In this document: in pieces, positions 27,701-38,530 of the stretch
How positions within the stretch are numbered: position 1 is the first letter of the stretch
Layout of the letters: the number at the start of each line of letters is the position of its first letter
Source: Corbicula japonica
Lineage: Eukaryota > Mollusca > Bivalvia > Venerida > Cyrenidae
Direction: 5' to 3'
DNA length: 64,000 nucleotides
Assembly (NCBI GenBank): GCA_038501625.1
Contig: JAZAYU010000126.1
Coordinates: forward strand, 62,001-126,000
The notes under the pieces: model-generated
Databases searched by the model: none
Told to the model about the DNA's origin: nothing
The model's input: only the letters and a program-made list of their open reading frames with translations
Translations under genes and position numbers: made by a program

Positions 27701-27704
27701 ATAG
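18919..27704 (+). CDS. single-pass membrane protein with Pro/Tyr/Arg-rich tail (8 exons, 252 aa)
   Basis: I do not recognise the family. Exons with GT-AG borders and continuous phase: 18,919-18,928 (start codon, three codons plus one base), 20,047-20,161, 20,906-20,968, 23,413-23,589, 24,386-24,499, 26,270-26,455, 27,402-27,452, 27,662-27,704. They total 759 nt, 252 residues and a stop. Residues 11-36 are a strongly hydrophobic helix followed by basic residues, so the long C-terminal part should be cytoplasmic. The tail has a basic stretch, twelve consecutive prolines (76-87), many Tyr (e.g. EPEYTTSNVI, DTIYLK), an RSKS site at 210-213 resembling kinase/14-3-3 sites, and ends in GRDPFLWK. Internal introns from the second onward are all phase 2. 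The start is chosen because ATG has a G at -3 and +4 and the next exon is in frame; it gives no signal peptide and almost no ectodomain, so an unseen alternative first exon is possible. Paralog of the gene at 45,603-52,898. Signalling adaptor is only a guess. Confidence 0.7.
18993..19707. repeat. 39-bp minisatellite in intron 1
   Basis: About 18 copies of a 39-bp unit containing CCGTAACGAGGGGCCA and GCCTGGGAGTTCGCA. It starts about 65 bp downstream of the putative first-exon donor. The minus-strand open frames across it (up to 241 codons) are repeat artefacts, since 39 is a multiple of three. Confidence 0.95.
20323..20425. repeat. (TAA)n microsatellite
   Basis: About 100 bp of nearly pure AAT/TAA trinucleotide repeat in the second intron of the plus-strand membrane-protein gene. 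Confidence 0.95.
20740..20880. repeat. short tandem repeat with TCACGTGACATC words
   Basis: Three imperfect copies of about 50 bp, each with TCACGTGACATC and GATGTTTGGATCTCA, immediately before the exon at 20,906. They keep a frame open into the exon but are intronic, because a pyrimidine-AG acceptor (TGTGTGTTTCAG) separates them. Confidence 0.75.
21697..21805. repeat. (GAT)n microsatellite
   Basis: A GAT repeat interrupted by a GAC run, in the third intron of the plus-strand membrane-protein gene. Confidence 0.95.
22227..22372. mobile_element. palindromic MITE, family A, diverged copy
   Basis: GAGACCAGCCTT (left) pairs with AGGCTGGTCTC (right), and the right flank TCTCAGTTTTAGGAATTGGG resembles the ends of the copies at 11,226 and 47,160. 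It is more decayed than those two. Confidence 0.5.
22738..23095. repeat. 21-bp polypyrimidine minisatellite
   Basis: About 17 imperfect copies of a C/T-rich 21-bp unit (CCTCCTGCCCGTCTGCCAC). The plus strand is almost free of A. It lies in the intron just upstream of the polyproline exon at 23,413. The open frames of up to 219 codons through it are composition artefacts. The strand asymmetry could allow triplex (H-DNA) formation. Confidence 0.9.
24955..25905. repeat. 24-bp minisatellite
   Basis: About 40 copies of a 24-bp unit (words CGCATTATCGTTATCGTAC and ACAAGTT) in the intron between the exons at 24,499 and 26,270. Multiple-of-three length gives artefactual frames on both strands. From about 25,915 to 26,060 related words appear in inverted orientation (GCGACAGTACGATGGTGATA), so the array ends in a partial fold-back. 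Confidence 0.95.
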
Positions 27705-27739
27705 ACACCAATGTACCACAAGTTCTTTCACCCATTAAC
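27662..27739 (+). other. stop-containing exon of the plus-strand membrane-protein gene
   Basis: The acceptor CCGTTACAG precedes 27,662. The reading frame gives HALRAGRDPFLWK then TAG at 27,702-27,704. A good donor (GTAAGTA) follows 27,739, so the transcript should continue into a 3' UTR exon, perhaps at 29,680 after TGTTTTCAG. Confidence 0.65.
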
Positions 27740-27954
27740 GTAAGTATACACATACTTATACTTGTACTGATGGGACATCGTGCATCTTTTATTTTATTTT
27801 GATTTGCCTAGTGTCTATGATGATTTCTAAATATTTAACTTTTATAGAATTTTTACATTATAATTTAATTGTAAATATAAGTTTTAAATAGACATGTTTT
27901 TGTAAGAGGCATGAACTAAATTTTAGATGTCATGAAAGCTTCGTTAAGAGTACC

Positions 27955-29303
27955 CCTCCGCTCAGAGCACAACCTGCCCTCAGATCACATCCTCCCCAGA
28001 TGTCCTAGCCTCCCTTGATGTCCTAGATTTCCTTGAGAGCACGGTCTCCCCTGAGAGCAAGGCCCTTCCTAAGAGCTCAGCCTACACTGATAACACAGTC
28101 TCCCATGAAATCCTAGAATACCCTAAGAGCACAACCTGCCCTGAGAACACACACAGCCCGCATGCCCTAAGAGCATATCCTGTCCTAGAGCACAGCCTGC
28201 CCTAAGAACAAAGCCATCTCTGAGGGCACAACCTGAGAGCACAGCCTACCATAAGAGCACAGCCTCCCCAAAGAACATGCACTCCCCTGAGTGCACAGCC
28301 TGCCCTTAGAGCACAGCATGTCCTAAGAACACAGCGTCCCCTGAGTGCACAGCCTGCACTAAGAGCACACCCTGCCCAAAGAGCACAGCCTCCTCTGAAT
28401 GCACAGCCTGCCATAAGAACACAGCGTACCCTGAGTGCACAGCCTGCCCTAAGAATACAGCGTCCCCTAAGAGCACAGCCTGCCCAAAGAACACAGCGTC
28501 CCCTGAGTGCACAGCCTGCCCTAAGGTCACAGCCTGCCCTGAGTGCACAGCCTGTCCTAAGAACACAGCGTCCTTTAAATGCACAGCCTGCCCTAAGAAC
28601 ACAGCCTGCCCTAAGAGCACAGCCTGCCTTAAGAACACAGCCTGCCCTAAGAACACAACCTGCCCTAAGAGCACAGCCTGCCCTAAGAACACAGCCTGCC
28701 CTGAGAGCACAGCCTGCCCTAAGAACACAGCCTGCCCTAAGAACACAGCCTGCCCTAAGAGCACAGCCTGCCCTAAGAGCACAACCTGTCCTTAGAGCAC
28801 AGCCTGTCCTAAGAGCACAGCCTGCCCTGAGAACACAGCCTGCCATAAGAGCACAGCCTGCCATTAGAACACATCCTGCCCTGAGAGCACAGCCTGCCCT
28901 AAGAACACAGCCTGCCCTTAGAGAAGAGCAAAGCCTGCCATAAGAGCACAGCCTGCCCTAAGAACACAGCCTGACCTGAGAGCACAGCCTGCCCTAAGAG
29001 CACAGTGCCCTATGAGCACAGCCTGTCGTAAGAACACAGCCTGCCCTGAGAGCACAGCCTGCCCTAAGAACACAGCCTGCCCTGAGAGCACAGCCTGCCC
29101 TGACAACACAGCCTGTCCTGAGAGCACAGCCTGCCCTAAGAACACAGCCTGTCCTGAGAGCACAGCCTGCCCTAAGAACACAGCCCGCCCTGAGAGCACA
29201 GCCTGCCCTAAGAACACAGCCTGCCCTGAGAGCACATCCTGACCTAAGAGCACAGCCTGCCCTAAGAACACAGCTTGCCCTAAGAGCACAGCCTGCTCTA
29301 TGA
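27955..29303. repeat. 18-bp minisatellite
   Basis: About 70 copies of an 18-bp unit (AGCACAGCCTGCCCTAAG and the variant AACACAGCCTGCCCTGAG), degenerate before 28,200 and regular after. It probably lies within the 3' UTR intron of the gene ending at 27,704. Open frames with a 6-residue period on both strands are artefacts. Confidence 0.95.
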
Positions 29304-29943
29304 ATTAACCTTTTCTTTGGAAATTGTGTTACAAACGATAAAAAAGAAGGATTCCGTCGCAACGATCATTCACACACTATATTAAAATTTTACAATTTAA
29401 GGCTCGAAATAAGTTTTAGGGTGTACTAACTCACAACTTCCCCACCTCATTTCAAGTAATGAACAAACAAGAAAAATGGTGAATGAGGTCCAACTCACTC
29501 ACACCAGTGTGACATCTTGATAGCGAGTAAAAGTTTACTATTGAACACTTGATCGTTTATATCATAACATGTAATTTAGAACCTTCGTATTTTCACTGTT
29601 AATAAATAGGTAATCAAAGATTAGAGTTTTTATAATAGTACAAATGTATGTTCTATTGAATGTAACATTTTGTTTTCAGCAATATGTGATTCAAACCCAT
29701 GTCAGATTCTTCCTTCCTCATTATCGCCATGCAGACTTGTGGTGGACTTGCACCAGCTACCCAGGAGATGTTCAGAGCGACCCGGGAGTCCACCATGAAA
29801 CAGATAGAGCTTCATAAAAACCATTGTTTTAGTAGACTAGTACATAAAGAACACCAACACCTGTATTTATGTATTGGCGGATGTAAATAACATAAATATT
29901 GGATAAACATTAACTAATCTCACTTATGAAAAATAACGAAGTA

Positions 29944-30122
29944 CAGTGAAACCTGCCTTAGCAGCCACCTGCGAAGAGCAACCACCTCTCTTAAACAGCC
30001 AGTTTGAATATGACCTAAACTGACATTTTGTTCTAATTTTTTTACTGTTTTTAACAGCCACCTGTCTTCAGCAGTCTCTTTTTGTCACTCCTTTGGGTGG
30101 CTGCTAAAGACAGGTTGGACTG
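29944..30122. mobile_element. MITE with TA target duplication (Tc1/mariner-like)
   Basis: The ends are CAGTGAAACCTGCCTTAGCA on the left and GCTAAAGACAGGTTGGACTG on the right, forming a terminal inverted repeat flanked by TA dinucleotides (29,942-29,943 and 30,123-30,124). TA duplication and a CAGT terminus are typical of Tc1/mariner-derived MITEs. No transposase is encoded. Confidence 0.75.
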
Positions 30123-30124
30123 TA

Positions 30125-31008
30125 TTGTATATGATTTAAAACAAAGAAATAGTGTACTTATTGTAAATTTTCAGTTTTATTATCTTGGACCGAGAACCAG
30201 TCAAATACCCACAGACACTGGAGTAATTTACTGGTACCACTATAGAAGAATGCTCAGTTAAAGTGATTCCCGTCTTTAAAAGAGGCAAACGCATCTTATG
30301 AACTTTTGAGTACTTTCCCTTACTGATATATGCACATCTAGTTAATATATAACTATATATTTATGTCAGACTTTCTACAATTGTATAAAACAATTGGCAT
30401 GATCTAACCGGTCACATTATTCATGTATGATATAGCCATTGTAAATTGTCTGTACACATTAAATTTTGTCAAAAATGAGATTATATGCTATTAAAATATT
30501 TAATAATTGTCTTTAATTGCATTGATTCTCACTGGAAATAACGTTTGTAATAAACTCACATCATTTATGTTCTGACTTGCGTTTTCAGCTCACCTGAGCT
30601 GATCAGGCTTTACCCGCTGTTGACCTTCCTGCGTCCTCAAGACAGAGACTGTAATTGTATTCGGATTAGCTTTCGAATTGCATAGATTCAACTTAGAGTG
30701 TTTAAACACTGGGTTATTTGGGGTATTGAAATGCGTCAAAAAAAACCATCACATTATGAAACATTTTATCCGCTGGTCAAAAACTTGCTTCATCTTGATG
30801 CTATCTAAGACGAGACCTTTGGTGAAAACGTCAGTCATTGGTATCCAATAAACCTTTGTAAATATCACGTTTCATCCCTTGATCACCTAACTTCATTACA
30901 ATGCTTTGGTGATTATATTATATCTCAGATATGTCAAGGTTTATAAACCAGTATCATCAAACAGAATGTTATGATCTTGTTGAATGATGTAGAAGTTCTG
31001 AAATCATT
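30125..31008. other. AT-rich spacer, no gene seen
   Basis: No coding exon recognised. AATAAA hexamers at 30,549 and 30,847 could serve a 3' UTR of the upstream gene, but nothing ties them to it. Confidence 0.4.
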
Positions 31009-31598
31009 ATGTTCGTGAAGTTGGCAGCCTTACAGCCTGGCAGCGTGAACCTGGCGGCCAACAGCCTAGCAGCCTGGCAGAGTGAAGTTAGCAGCCTGGC
31101 AGACTGGCAGCGTGAAGTTTAGCAGACTGTCAAACTGGCAGTGCGAGGTGAACAGCCTAGCAGCGATTTTATTTATGCGATAAAAACTCCGTTAAAGTCA
31201 CTTTATATTATTACTGCAGGAAACTAACCTCAAAATTTATTTTATTACATTTTTCGCTTTTTGTTATTTATTTTCGACATGCGAAATCGAGCGATGTCAT
31301 TTTCTGGCGATGTCAAAGTAAAAATTGTTTTTAGATATTCGAATAAACTGATTTGCAATAATTCTTGCGTCGTGGAAATGTTGAACTTCGCGTGTGTTTT
31401 TTAAAGACGAGTACAAAAATATATAAATATGCGTTTGTCAATGATACGATAGTTTTATAGCAAGCTATAACATCAAATTTGTTGGACCTTTGCACGCCAC
31501 GCTGTCAGGCTGCTGAGCTGCTGGTCTGCTATGCCGTCAGGCTGCTAGGCTGCGCACTAAATGCTTCCAGGCTGCTAGGCTGCCAACTTCACGAACAT
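31009..31598. mobile_element. fold-back element with CAGCCTGGCAG-rich arms
   Basis: The left end ATGTTCGTGAAGTTGGCAGCC is the reverse complement of the right end at 31,578-31,598. Each arm contains short tandem CAGCCTAGCAGCC/GGCTGCTAGGCTG words in opposite orientation, around an AT-rich 280-bp middle. Structure as in fold-back elements; no open frame. Confidence 0.7.
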
Positions 31599-31599
31599 G

Positions 31600-33070
31600 A
31601 AATCGTTTGAATAATAATGTTAATAATATTTAAACATAAAAGAGATCAGAAATTCTCCATCTTTTTTTCAAAATATGTTTCACTTGTCATCATGACATGA
31701 TATCGCTGATGATTTGGAAGCTCGTTCTTATCAATTATATTAAAGTCAAATTCAACATAATCCGACAACGCCGTATATAAGCAATAACGGTTTTCCCCAT
31801 AACTATTTTTAGAAACAGTCAATACAAGAAGCATCGCAGAATGATCTGAAGATTACTCATGTGGGCATTTAGATTGGTTTGTGTTGTTTAGTTATTGGGT
31901 TTGCTTGTAAAGAGTACATCTAGAAGGACGACAGCATGGAGTTGGTATACACCTCCCACACAAAGTGCGTTTTCGTGTATTCGCCTCTGAAATTTCGTTA
32001 TTTTGCCTTTAGTGTTTCCATACTTTTCGTAAACCCTACTTCAAAATTTCGCCTAGCAGACAGGCACACACGAAGTGGCAGAAAAATGAAAGTGCAATGA
32101 CGATTGTCGAGGGTCATCGTATGTATACCGAGCAAAAATGAAAACTTACCATTTTTTAAATTAAAAAAAAGTTCAGTGATGCTATATTTTATCGTTCATT
32201 TTATTTGTAGTATTTGCACACATTTGGATATTTGATAACTTTAAAGCGGGAAGATGTTATTTTTTCACAGATGTCAAGGTTATCTCATCTTTCCTGAATA
32301 ATGACGATACTGATAATTTTAACTAAAAAGTCTCAGATTATTTGACAGTCAGATTTAGGAGTTTATGGCATGTTTAGAAATAAAAACACAATCTTTAAAG
32401 TCCACCGATGCAAAGAAATAAGATACAGTTACTTAACAAGAGCTGTTACTGGAAAGTTGGAAATTGACATATGCCATCGAAATGCAGCTTTGAAATGACA
32501 GTGGTACACATATGTAATTAAAAATATGCCTGTGGAAGAGATGAAGCATGCTGCATACAGGGATTTCAATATATGCAGATTCTTGCATTTTAATGCAAGC
32601 AAATTAGTTTTTTCCACATTTGACCCCACCTGATTCTTAGCTTAGGGTTATTTTGATGCATGAGAATTTAGGAAATATGGTCAAATTTTGCAAGAATAAA
32701 GATAAATATTGTTTCTATTGCATTTTAATTATGAAGTTAATACTTATTTGACCCCTGAACATATATTAAAGTGAAGTTAAAGCACTTTTATAAGTAGTTA
32801 AGTTCAATTAACGCAAAATATGACATGCAACTATTTGATTATGACCCCTTAAAATATCTCAACAGGGGTCAAACGACCCCTGGTTTTCAAAAGCTATTGA
32901 AATCCCATGCTGCATATAATGTGAAAGATGAAAAGGATCATTTGTTTAAAGTGTGTAGTAACTATCTCGAGTAATAAACAAGTTATATTAAAATATTGCA
33001 ATTTTTAAGGAAAATTCTAAGATTAAACGGGAGAATATCCTGGAAATATGATTATTAGAATTTGGACCTT
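31600..33070. other. AT-rich spacer, no gene seen
   Basis: Small open frames (62 and 66 codons, minus strand) without domains. No splice-supported coding exon found. Confidence 0.45.
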
Positions 33071-33074
33071 GCCA

Positions 33075-33690
33075 CATATGATGTGGGTGATGATAAGTAA
33101 CACATGTTGAAGTTTGAGTAAATCCCTCACTAAATATGGATGTTAAGCAAACCAAATGAGTAAGAACCCATAACTCTGCTAAAACTAACCCAGGTGGAAA
33201 ATCCTGAAGATATGCACAACTAGAATAAGTGAAAAACATTCCTGTGAAATTTCAATGAAATCGTACAAAGGAAATGGAGTGTGGAGAATGTTTTAATAAA
33301 GAAGTTATAGTAAATAACTAAGGGTTCGTATCTTGGCCAAAAATTATCCAATCGGAAACTCCTGATGTTATGGACAACTAGGCTTGGTGACAAGCATTTC
33401 AGTCTGTGAAATTTAAATAAAATCGTCCGAGAGGTTATCGAGATAAAGCGTAGACAATGTATCCTAACCCTAACCCTAAAATGACTAGGGGAACATAACT
33501 CGGCCAAAAATAATCTGAGTGGAAATTCCTTACAATATGCACATCTAGGCTTGGTGACTAACACTCCTGTTAAGTTTTAATGAAATCCCTCAAGCGATTT
33601 TGGAGAAGAAGCGAGGACAAGATTTTACCGGACTGACATTTCGGACAACCGGACGGACAGACGGCGCGATTACTCTATGTATCCCTTCGG
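33075..33690. mobile_element. BIV160-like dispersed element with GGAC tail
   Basis: Three to four diverged tandem units of about 160 bp (landmarks near 33,170, 33,328 and 33,489: a GGCCAAAAATTATC-type word, ACTAGGCTTGGTGAC, TTAATGAAATC) followed by ACCGGACGGACAGACGG at 33,650. This matches the published architecture of bivalve pearl/BIV160/Helitron-like interspersed elements: a core of about 160-bp repeats plus a tetranucleotide microsatellite. The assignment is by architecture only. Confidence 0.6.
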
Positions 33691-33763
33691 GGGCATAAAT
33701 ATTTTTTTGTAAGTACCTGCCATTTAATTAAAGAAAGAACACAATCTAACGCTTCATTTTCTA

Positions 33764-34005
33764 CTACCGCGTATTGTTGTTTCTTTTTTTCTTTTTTTTA
33801 AACCGATAGAACTGACAACTTCCAATATAAACATACTGATGATCAAATTTCTCCAGACATTTGCATTTCCCACTGGCATCGTTAATGTAATAGGAGTTGT
33901 CCACAACTACTTTATCAATAAATGAGAAACTGCGAAACACTTCGTAATCATAAGAATTGAAATCGTTTTTCTGCGGTTCATCGATGAATGAACTGTTAGA
34001 ATGTA
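33764..34005 (-). CDS. possible isolated terminal exon, unknown protein
   Basis: On the minus strand an acceptor-like TTTACATTCTAACAG precedes an open stretch of about 80 codons with protein-like composition (DEPQKNDFNSYDYEVF; GKCKCLEKFDHQYVY) ending in a lysine-rich run and a stop. No partner exon or family was recognised. It may be an exon of an unseen gene, a gene remnant, or chance. Confidence 0.25.
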
Positions 34006-34617
34006 AACACCTAATTATAATACAAAACATTCAAGTTCTATGCAAATAACTTCTAAACTTTTTGACAGTTTATACATTGATGTCACGTAGAAAATTAGAC
34101 TCAGTTCTTTAATAGGTCCAAAATATTTTTTAAAGATTCCTGTACTTTCGTCTTCTCTGTATGGCATAACATAGATTCACACAACGTGGGGTAAATTAAC
34201 CTTCGTTAATTCCTCCAATAATACTTTTCAGTTAACTATAAATTGGTCAGAGATTCTTCAACTGCAACGAAAATGAGTTTTTAATTTTAAAAAAGACTAA
34301 CCAAAAAAATGCATACTTTAATAAATTCAAAATGAGAGAAAGGCATAGATGTATGTCTGAAAGTGTCAGCAATTAAAGTTCCATCGCCAACAAAAAGGTC
34401 ACTCCTTCTGCAGCAGAGTTATAAAATTGTCTTACGTGTAATGAATAGTTAGTTAAATAATTATTATAATAACAAAGAAAAAAAAAACAGTTTTATAAAA
34501 TCTCTAATACAATGGAAGTAGTATCTTGTGAGAGGCTGTGCTTCCATTATACAGGATTTATTTTCGGCTAAGGAATTGTTTTAATAAAAGAAAGTGACAA
34601 AAGAAACAGCAATGATT

Positions 34618-34865
34618 GAACGACTGTTTCGCTGGTAACGTCCTCACCAGTGTAACGACTGTTTCACTGGTAACGTCCTCACCAGTTTAACGACTGTTTC
34701 ACTGGTAACGTCCTCACCAGTTTAACGACTGTTTCACTGGTAACGTCCTCACCAGTTTAACGACTGTTTCACTGGTATCGTCCTCACCAGTTTAACTACT
34801 GTTTCACTGGTATCGTCCTCACCAGTTTAACTACTGTTTCACTGGTAACGTCCTCACCAGTTTAT
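34618..34865. repeat. 35-bp minisatellite
   Basis: About seven copies of a 35-bp unit. Each contains a short internal inverted repeat (ACTGGTAACG ... CCTCACCAGT), so single strands could fold into serial small hairpins. Confidence 0.93.
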
Positions 34866-35311
34866 CAACTAATAAAATTAGTATCCCGCATTTTGTTACA
34901 ATATTTGTTCTCTAAAATCATTTATATAAAACAGGACATATATTTCCTCACTTGATCTATTAAATGTATATAGATTGTTTTCAATTCGTTGTGATAAAAA
35001 CATTTTTGTGACTTATGTTTTTCCACAAATTATATTTCCATTTCTACATTATTTTATCTTTAAATGTCCATTTCTTTTAAAGTTCTCAATACGTTTAGCT
35101 TTATTTTTAAGGAAATTAGTTTTAAGCATAACTGTTTGTAAATTTATCCACAAATAATGATATCAAGGTCGCAGACAGCTTCAAAGATAGAGTTAGAATG
35201 ATATCCCGACTGTGTCCTTTAGTATCTGATCGAACTTTATATCCAAATAACTTCAGTCACACGATTGAAGCTCTTCTATGTTCGTGAACAAAATGTGGAA
35301 GCTTTAATTAC

Positions 35312-35888
35312 AAACACATACGTTCATACAGTTGTGGGACTCTGGCTTGTATACCGAGCGGTGAAACACATACGTTCATACAGTTGTTGGACTCTGGCTT
35401 GTATACCGAGTGGTGGAACACATACGTTCATACAGTTGTTGGACTCTGGCTTGTATACCGAGTGGTGGAACACATACGTTCATACAGTTTTTGGCCCCTG
35501 GCTTCTGTACCGAGCGGCGGAACACATACGTTCATACAGTTGTTGGACTGACTTGTACGTCGAGTGGTGGAACACATACGTTCATACAGTTGTTGGCCCC
35601 TGGCTTCTATACCGAGCGGCGGAACACATACGTTCATACAGTTGTGGGACTTTGGGTTCTATACCGAGCGGCGGAACACATACGTTCATACAGTTGTTGG
35701 ACTCTGGCTTGTATACCGAGTGGTGGAACACAGTCATTCATACAGTTGTTGGACTCTGGCTTGTACAGCGAGTGGTGGAACACATACGTTCATACAGTTG
35801 TTGGACTCTGGCTTGAATACTGAGCGGTGGAACACATACGTTTATACAGTTCGTGGACTCTGGCTTGTATACCGAGCGGTGGAACATA
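35312..35888. repeat. 52-bp minisatellite overlapping the GT61 3' end
   Basis: About 11 copies of a 52-bp unit (ACACATACGTTCATACAGTT, then GGACTCTGGCTTGTATACCG). The last two copies (to about 35,888) are read through in the minus-strand GT61 frame, whose stop codon is at 35,790-35,792. Since 52 is not a multiple of three, successive units fall in different frames. Confidence 0.93.
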
Positions 35889-37208
35889 GGTGTTGAATTG
35901 CGGGTACTCGTTGTCCGGGTTATGATTGTTCAACGACAGATACTGTAACTGTCGGTACTTGGCAAGGTTCTTATAATGCTGAGCATCGGGAAACTGTTGG
36001 GTATAAGTTGGGAAGATCTCAACAACCCCTGCGTGACTAGGTAAAAATAGCATGTGTGTTAAGCCTGCGCCATGCGGTGAGATCACAATGTCGAGCTGAG
36101 TGAAGGTTTTTATCTGTTCCACAAAGTTCATCGACTCCATCGTTTCTTTTATGACAGTCGCTGATGGAAAGTCTTGTTTGATTTTTTCTACCAGTTCATC
36201 AATGTTCATAATTTTTCTACTCATAATTCTATCCTCGTGAAAAGAAAGGCCCTTATAATCTTTCCTCCAGAGAAAAAATATCGTTAAATTACGACAATTC
36301 AAAAATTTAGGTTGTGTTAAGTTATACTTTTGTAGAATAAACTCTTTAAATCCTTCAAAGAACGGCGGAAGTTTGCTCATGCAGAAGAATTCCAGTGGAC
36401 TCATGTAGTTCTGTATGCTCCAGACCATCCTGGTGATCAGCCTCGCGTCATTCACGTCACTGGGATATTCCAACTTATCAAATAACGTAGTCCATCCGTG
36501 ATCGAAAATACCGACTTCTGTGTAGGTCTCATATGCCAGTATGTCCACAGTATTTATGTCAATGTCCAACATTTTACATATAAGGAATACATTATACCAT
36601 TCCGTCATAGTGTGCCACAAATTACCTCTTGCAGCATCCCTAGCCACTGCAAATACCGTCCTTCCGGCTTTCCGCTCCAAAGAAGCTCCATTTACTGCTT
36701 GCAACAACTCGTTCCCATGCGCCTCTTCCGTTGCTTTCACATTTTTTATAAAATTGTTAAGGTCATTGATCCCATGAGCTTCGAAAGTATACTGAATAGG
36801 AATATCAGCACGTTTACACGGTATGTAAAACAATGTATTATTTGGTACCACAATAACATTAGTCAAAACCGCAAACTGACGACCATATCCGGTAAAATGG
36901 CCGCCACAGGCCGTAAATTTCTGGCCAATCCAATCCATAGGATTTCTGTCACACGTGATAACGTTTTTCTTTTGTAGTGTGATCCAATGTTGGTGTGGGG
37001 TCCTTTTCAGTCCATATGCGTGTTTGCTCATCACACTACGGGCAATGTAATACACAAGTCCTATCAAAACAATGCATAGCATTCTCCTTGTAGTCACAGC
37101 GTTATTTACATAGCACCAATTAGTCCATACATTATAAACAGAATTATATGTAAGTTTTTGTTTTAAGTTGTTTCCAATCGTCATCAATCTGTTAATATTC
37201 AAAACCAT
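35790..37208 (-). CDS. GT61-family glycosyltransferase (EOGT-like), 472 aa
   Basis: Predicted Golgi/ER type II membrane glycosyltransferase of the GT61/DUF563 family, which includes EOGT, POMGNT2 and plant xylosyltransferases and transfers sugars from nucleotide donors; the donor and acceptor here cannot be told. It is one uninterrupted exon. Residues 43-58 (MLCIVLIGLVYYIARS) are the signal anchor. Family hallmarks are NLWHTMTEWYNVF at 196-208 and the C-terminal DIVISPHGAGLTHMLFLP at 373-390, followed by EIFP. Length suits the family. The last 30 or so residues (about 441-472) are encoded by two units of a 52-bp minisatellite and are unlike a GT61 C-terminus, so the original end may have been replaced or extended by the repeat. 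The N-terminal methionine is the first in frame; M9 is an alternative. It lies on the opposite strand to the GT32 gene 4.5 kb away. Confidence 0.9.
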   Translation of the reverse strand: MVLNINRLMTIGNNLKQKLTYNSVYNVWTNWCYVNNAVTTRRMLCIVLIGLVYYIARSVMSKHAYGLKRTPHQHWITLQKKNVITCDRNPMDWIGQKFTACGGHFTGYGRQFAVLTNVIVVPNNTLFYIPCKRADIPIQYTFEAHGINDLNNFIKNVKATEEAHGNELLQAVNGASLERKAGRTVFAVARDAARGNLWHTMTEWYNVFLICKMLDIDINTVDILAYETYTEVGIFDHGWTTLFDKLEYPSDVNDARLITRMVWSIQNYMSPLEFFCMSKLPPFFEGFKEFILQKYNLTQPKFLNCRNLTIFFLWRKDYKGLSFHEDRIMSRKIMNIDELVEKIKQDFPSATVIKETMESMNFVEQIKTFTQLDIVISPHGAGLTHMLFLPSHAGVVEIFPTYTQQFPDAQHYKNLAKYRQLQYLSLNNHNPDNEYPQFNTYVPPLGIQARVHELYKRMCSTAQYSSQSPTTV

Positions 37209-38530
37209 TGTTTTATTTATTAACTGTCTCCGTTACACGTTTTCTTATTAATATGCATTGTTTCGTATAATTAAGTCCACTTTATGTAATATACCGGTAT
37301 TTTAGACCAAAATGTCTGAATAATATATAGATAGCACGCTAAATACGTTTAATACACAGATATCCTTAAACCAATTCTTCTGTATTCCATATTCAGTGTT
37401 ACGGCTGATTAATTTTATCATATTACTTTTTTGAATTTATTATTGATTTAAGTAAATTATCAGTTAAACAGACTAGGCATGCATCGGAAGAACCGAGCTG
37501 ATAACAGGTTTTACGTTATTTAAAACATAAAAGCACTTTTGAACGAAATAATACAAAGAATGCCTACAAGGAAAGAATATCCATAATGGTTGACATTAGT
37601 GTATCGATCGGCCGCATTCATTGCATGGAACTACTATCAATCATCTCCTATACTTTATTACACGAGCTCAACAATTATAGAGCGTCAAAGTCTTTAAGAA
37701 CAGTATAAATTTAAAGTAGCTTTTTTTATATTTTCAACATCTTTGGAAAAATACGAACGATTCAAAAATAAACAAACTCGTAAACCATTTTTTTTTCATT
37801 TAATATGCTGAAGATAAATGAATCTACAACATGTACAAAATGTAGAAATTCCATGAAACGGTTTTCTGTAATTTCAAAAAAAAGTAAAAACAACATGAAA
37901 TTTATTTCCTTAATGGGGTCAGATTCGATTACATTTAAAATAGCATGGATATCTTCGTGTTATACATTTCATTGGTTTGAAAGTATATAAAATTTTTGAT
38001 CTGAACTGATTAAAATAGTCATGGATTTCAAACAAAATGTCTTTGCATTATGCCTATTTCTATGTTAGTTTATCCTAGTCTTTGAACAACTGTCCGCTTC
38101 TGCCTCTGACAATAAGGCAATTAACGCTAGCATAAACATGAAAACGTAAACCTCTTTTTTATTCAAATTTCCATTCAGTGCAAACTTTTTCTACCAATCA
38201 TGAGAAAATGATAAAATCTATGAAAATATGTGAAACAGGAACTTTAAAAACCTTTGAACACGACTTGTAATCAAAATATTGTGGGCTCAGTTTGACTAAG
38301 TCTGTTCATGGGCAAGTTACTCTCCGCGCCGACCATCCCTGGATTGTCATGCTTGTACATGATTCGTGCTGAACGGCCATAAAAATAGCTTGATTGCTAA
38401 CATCTCTAGTTTAATGTACGTAGAGACTTTATACAGACGCTACACGGCACAAACAAAGTTGCCGGTCACGACAAATAATCGAATTATTAGAGGCTCAACA
38501 CGCACAGACCCTGCTGTCATCATGCTAAAA
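37209..38530. other. AT-rich spacer, no gene seen
   Basis: 5' flank of the GT61 gene. TATA-like TATATATTA words occur on the minus strand near 37,320-37,335, about 115 bp before the start codon, but a promoter cannot be assigned. No coding exon. Confidence 0.4.

Noticed and set aside
33463..33480. CCTAACCCTAACCCTAAA, resembling telomeric TTAGGG repeats
   Set aside because: Fewer than three copies, inside a dispersed repeat. Too short to call an interstitial telomere.
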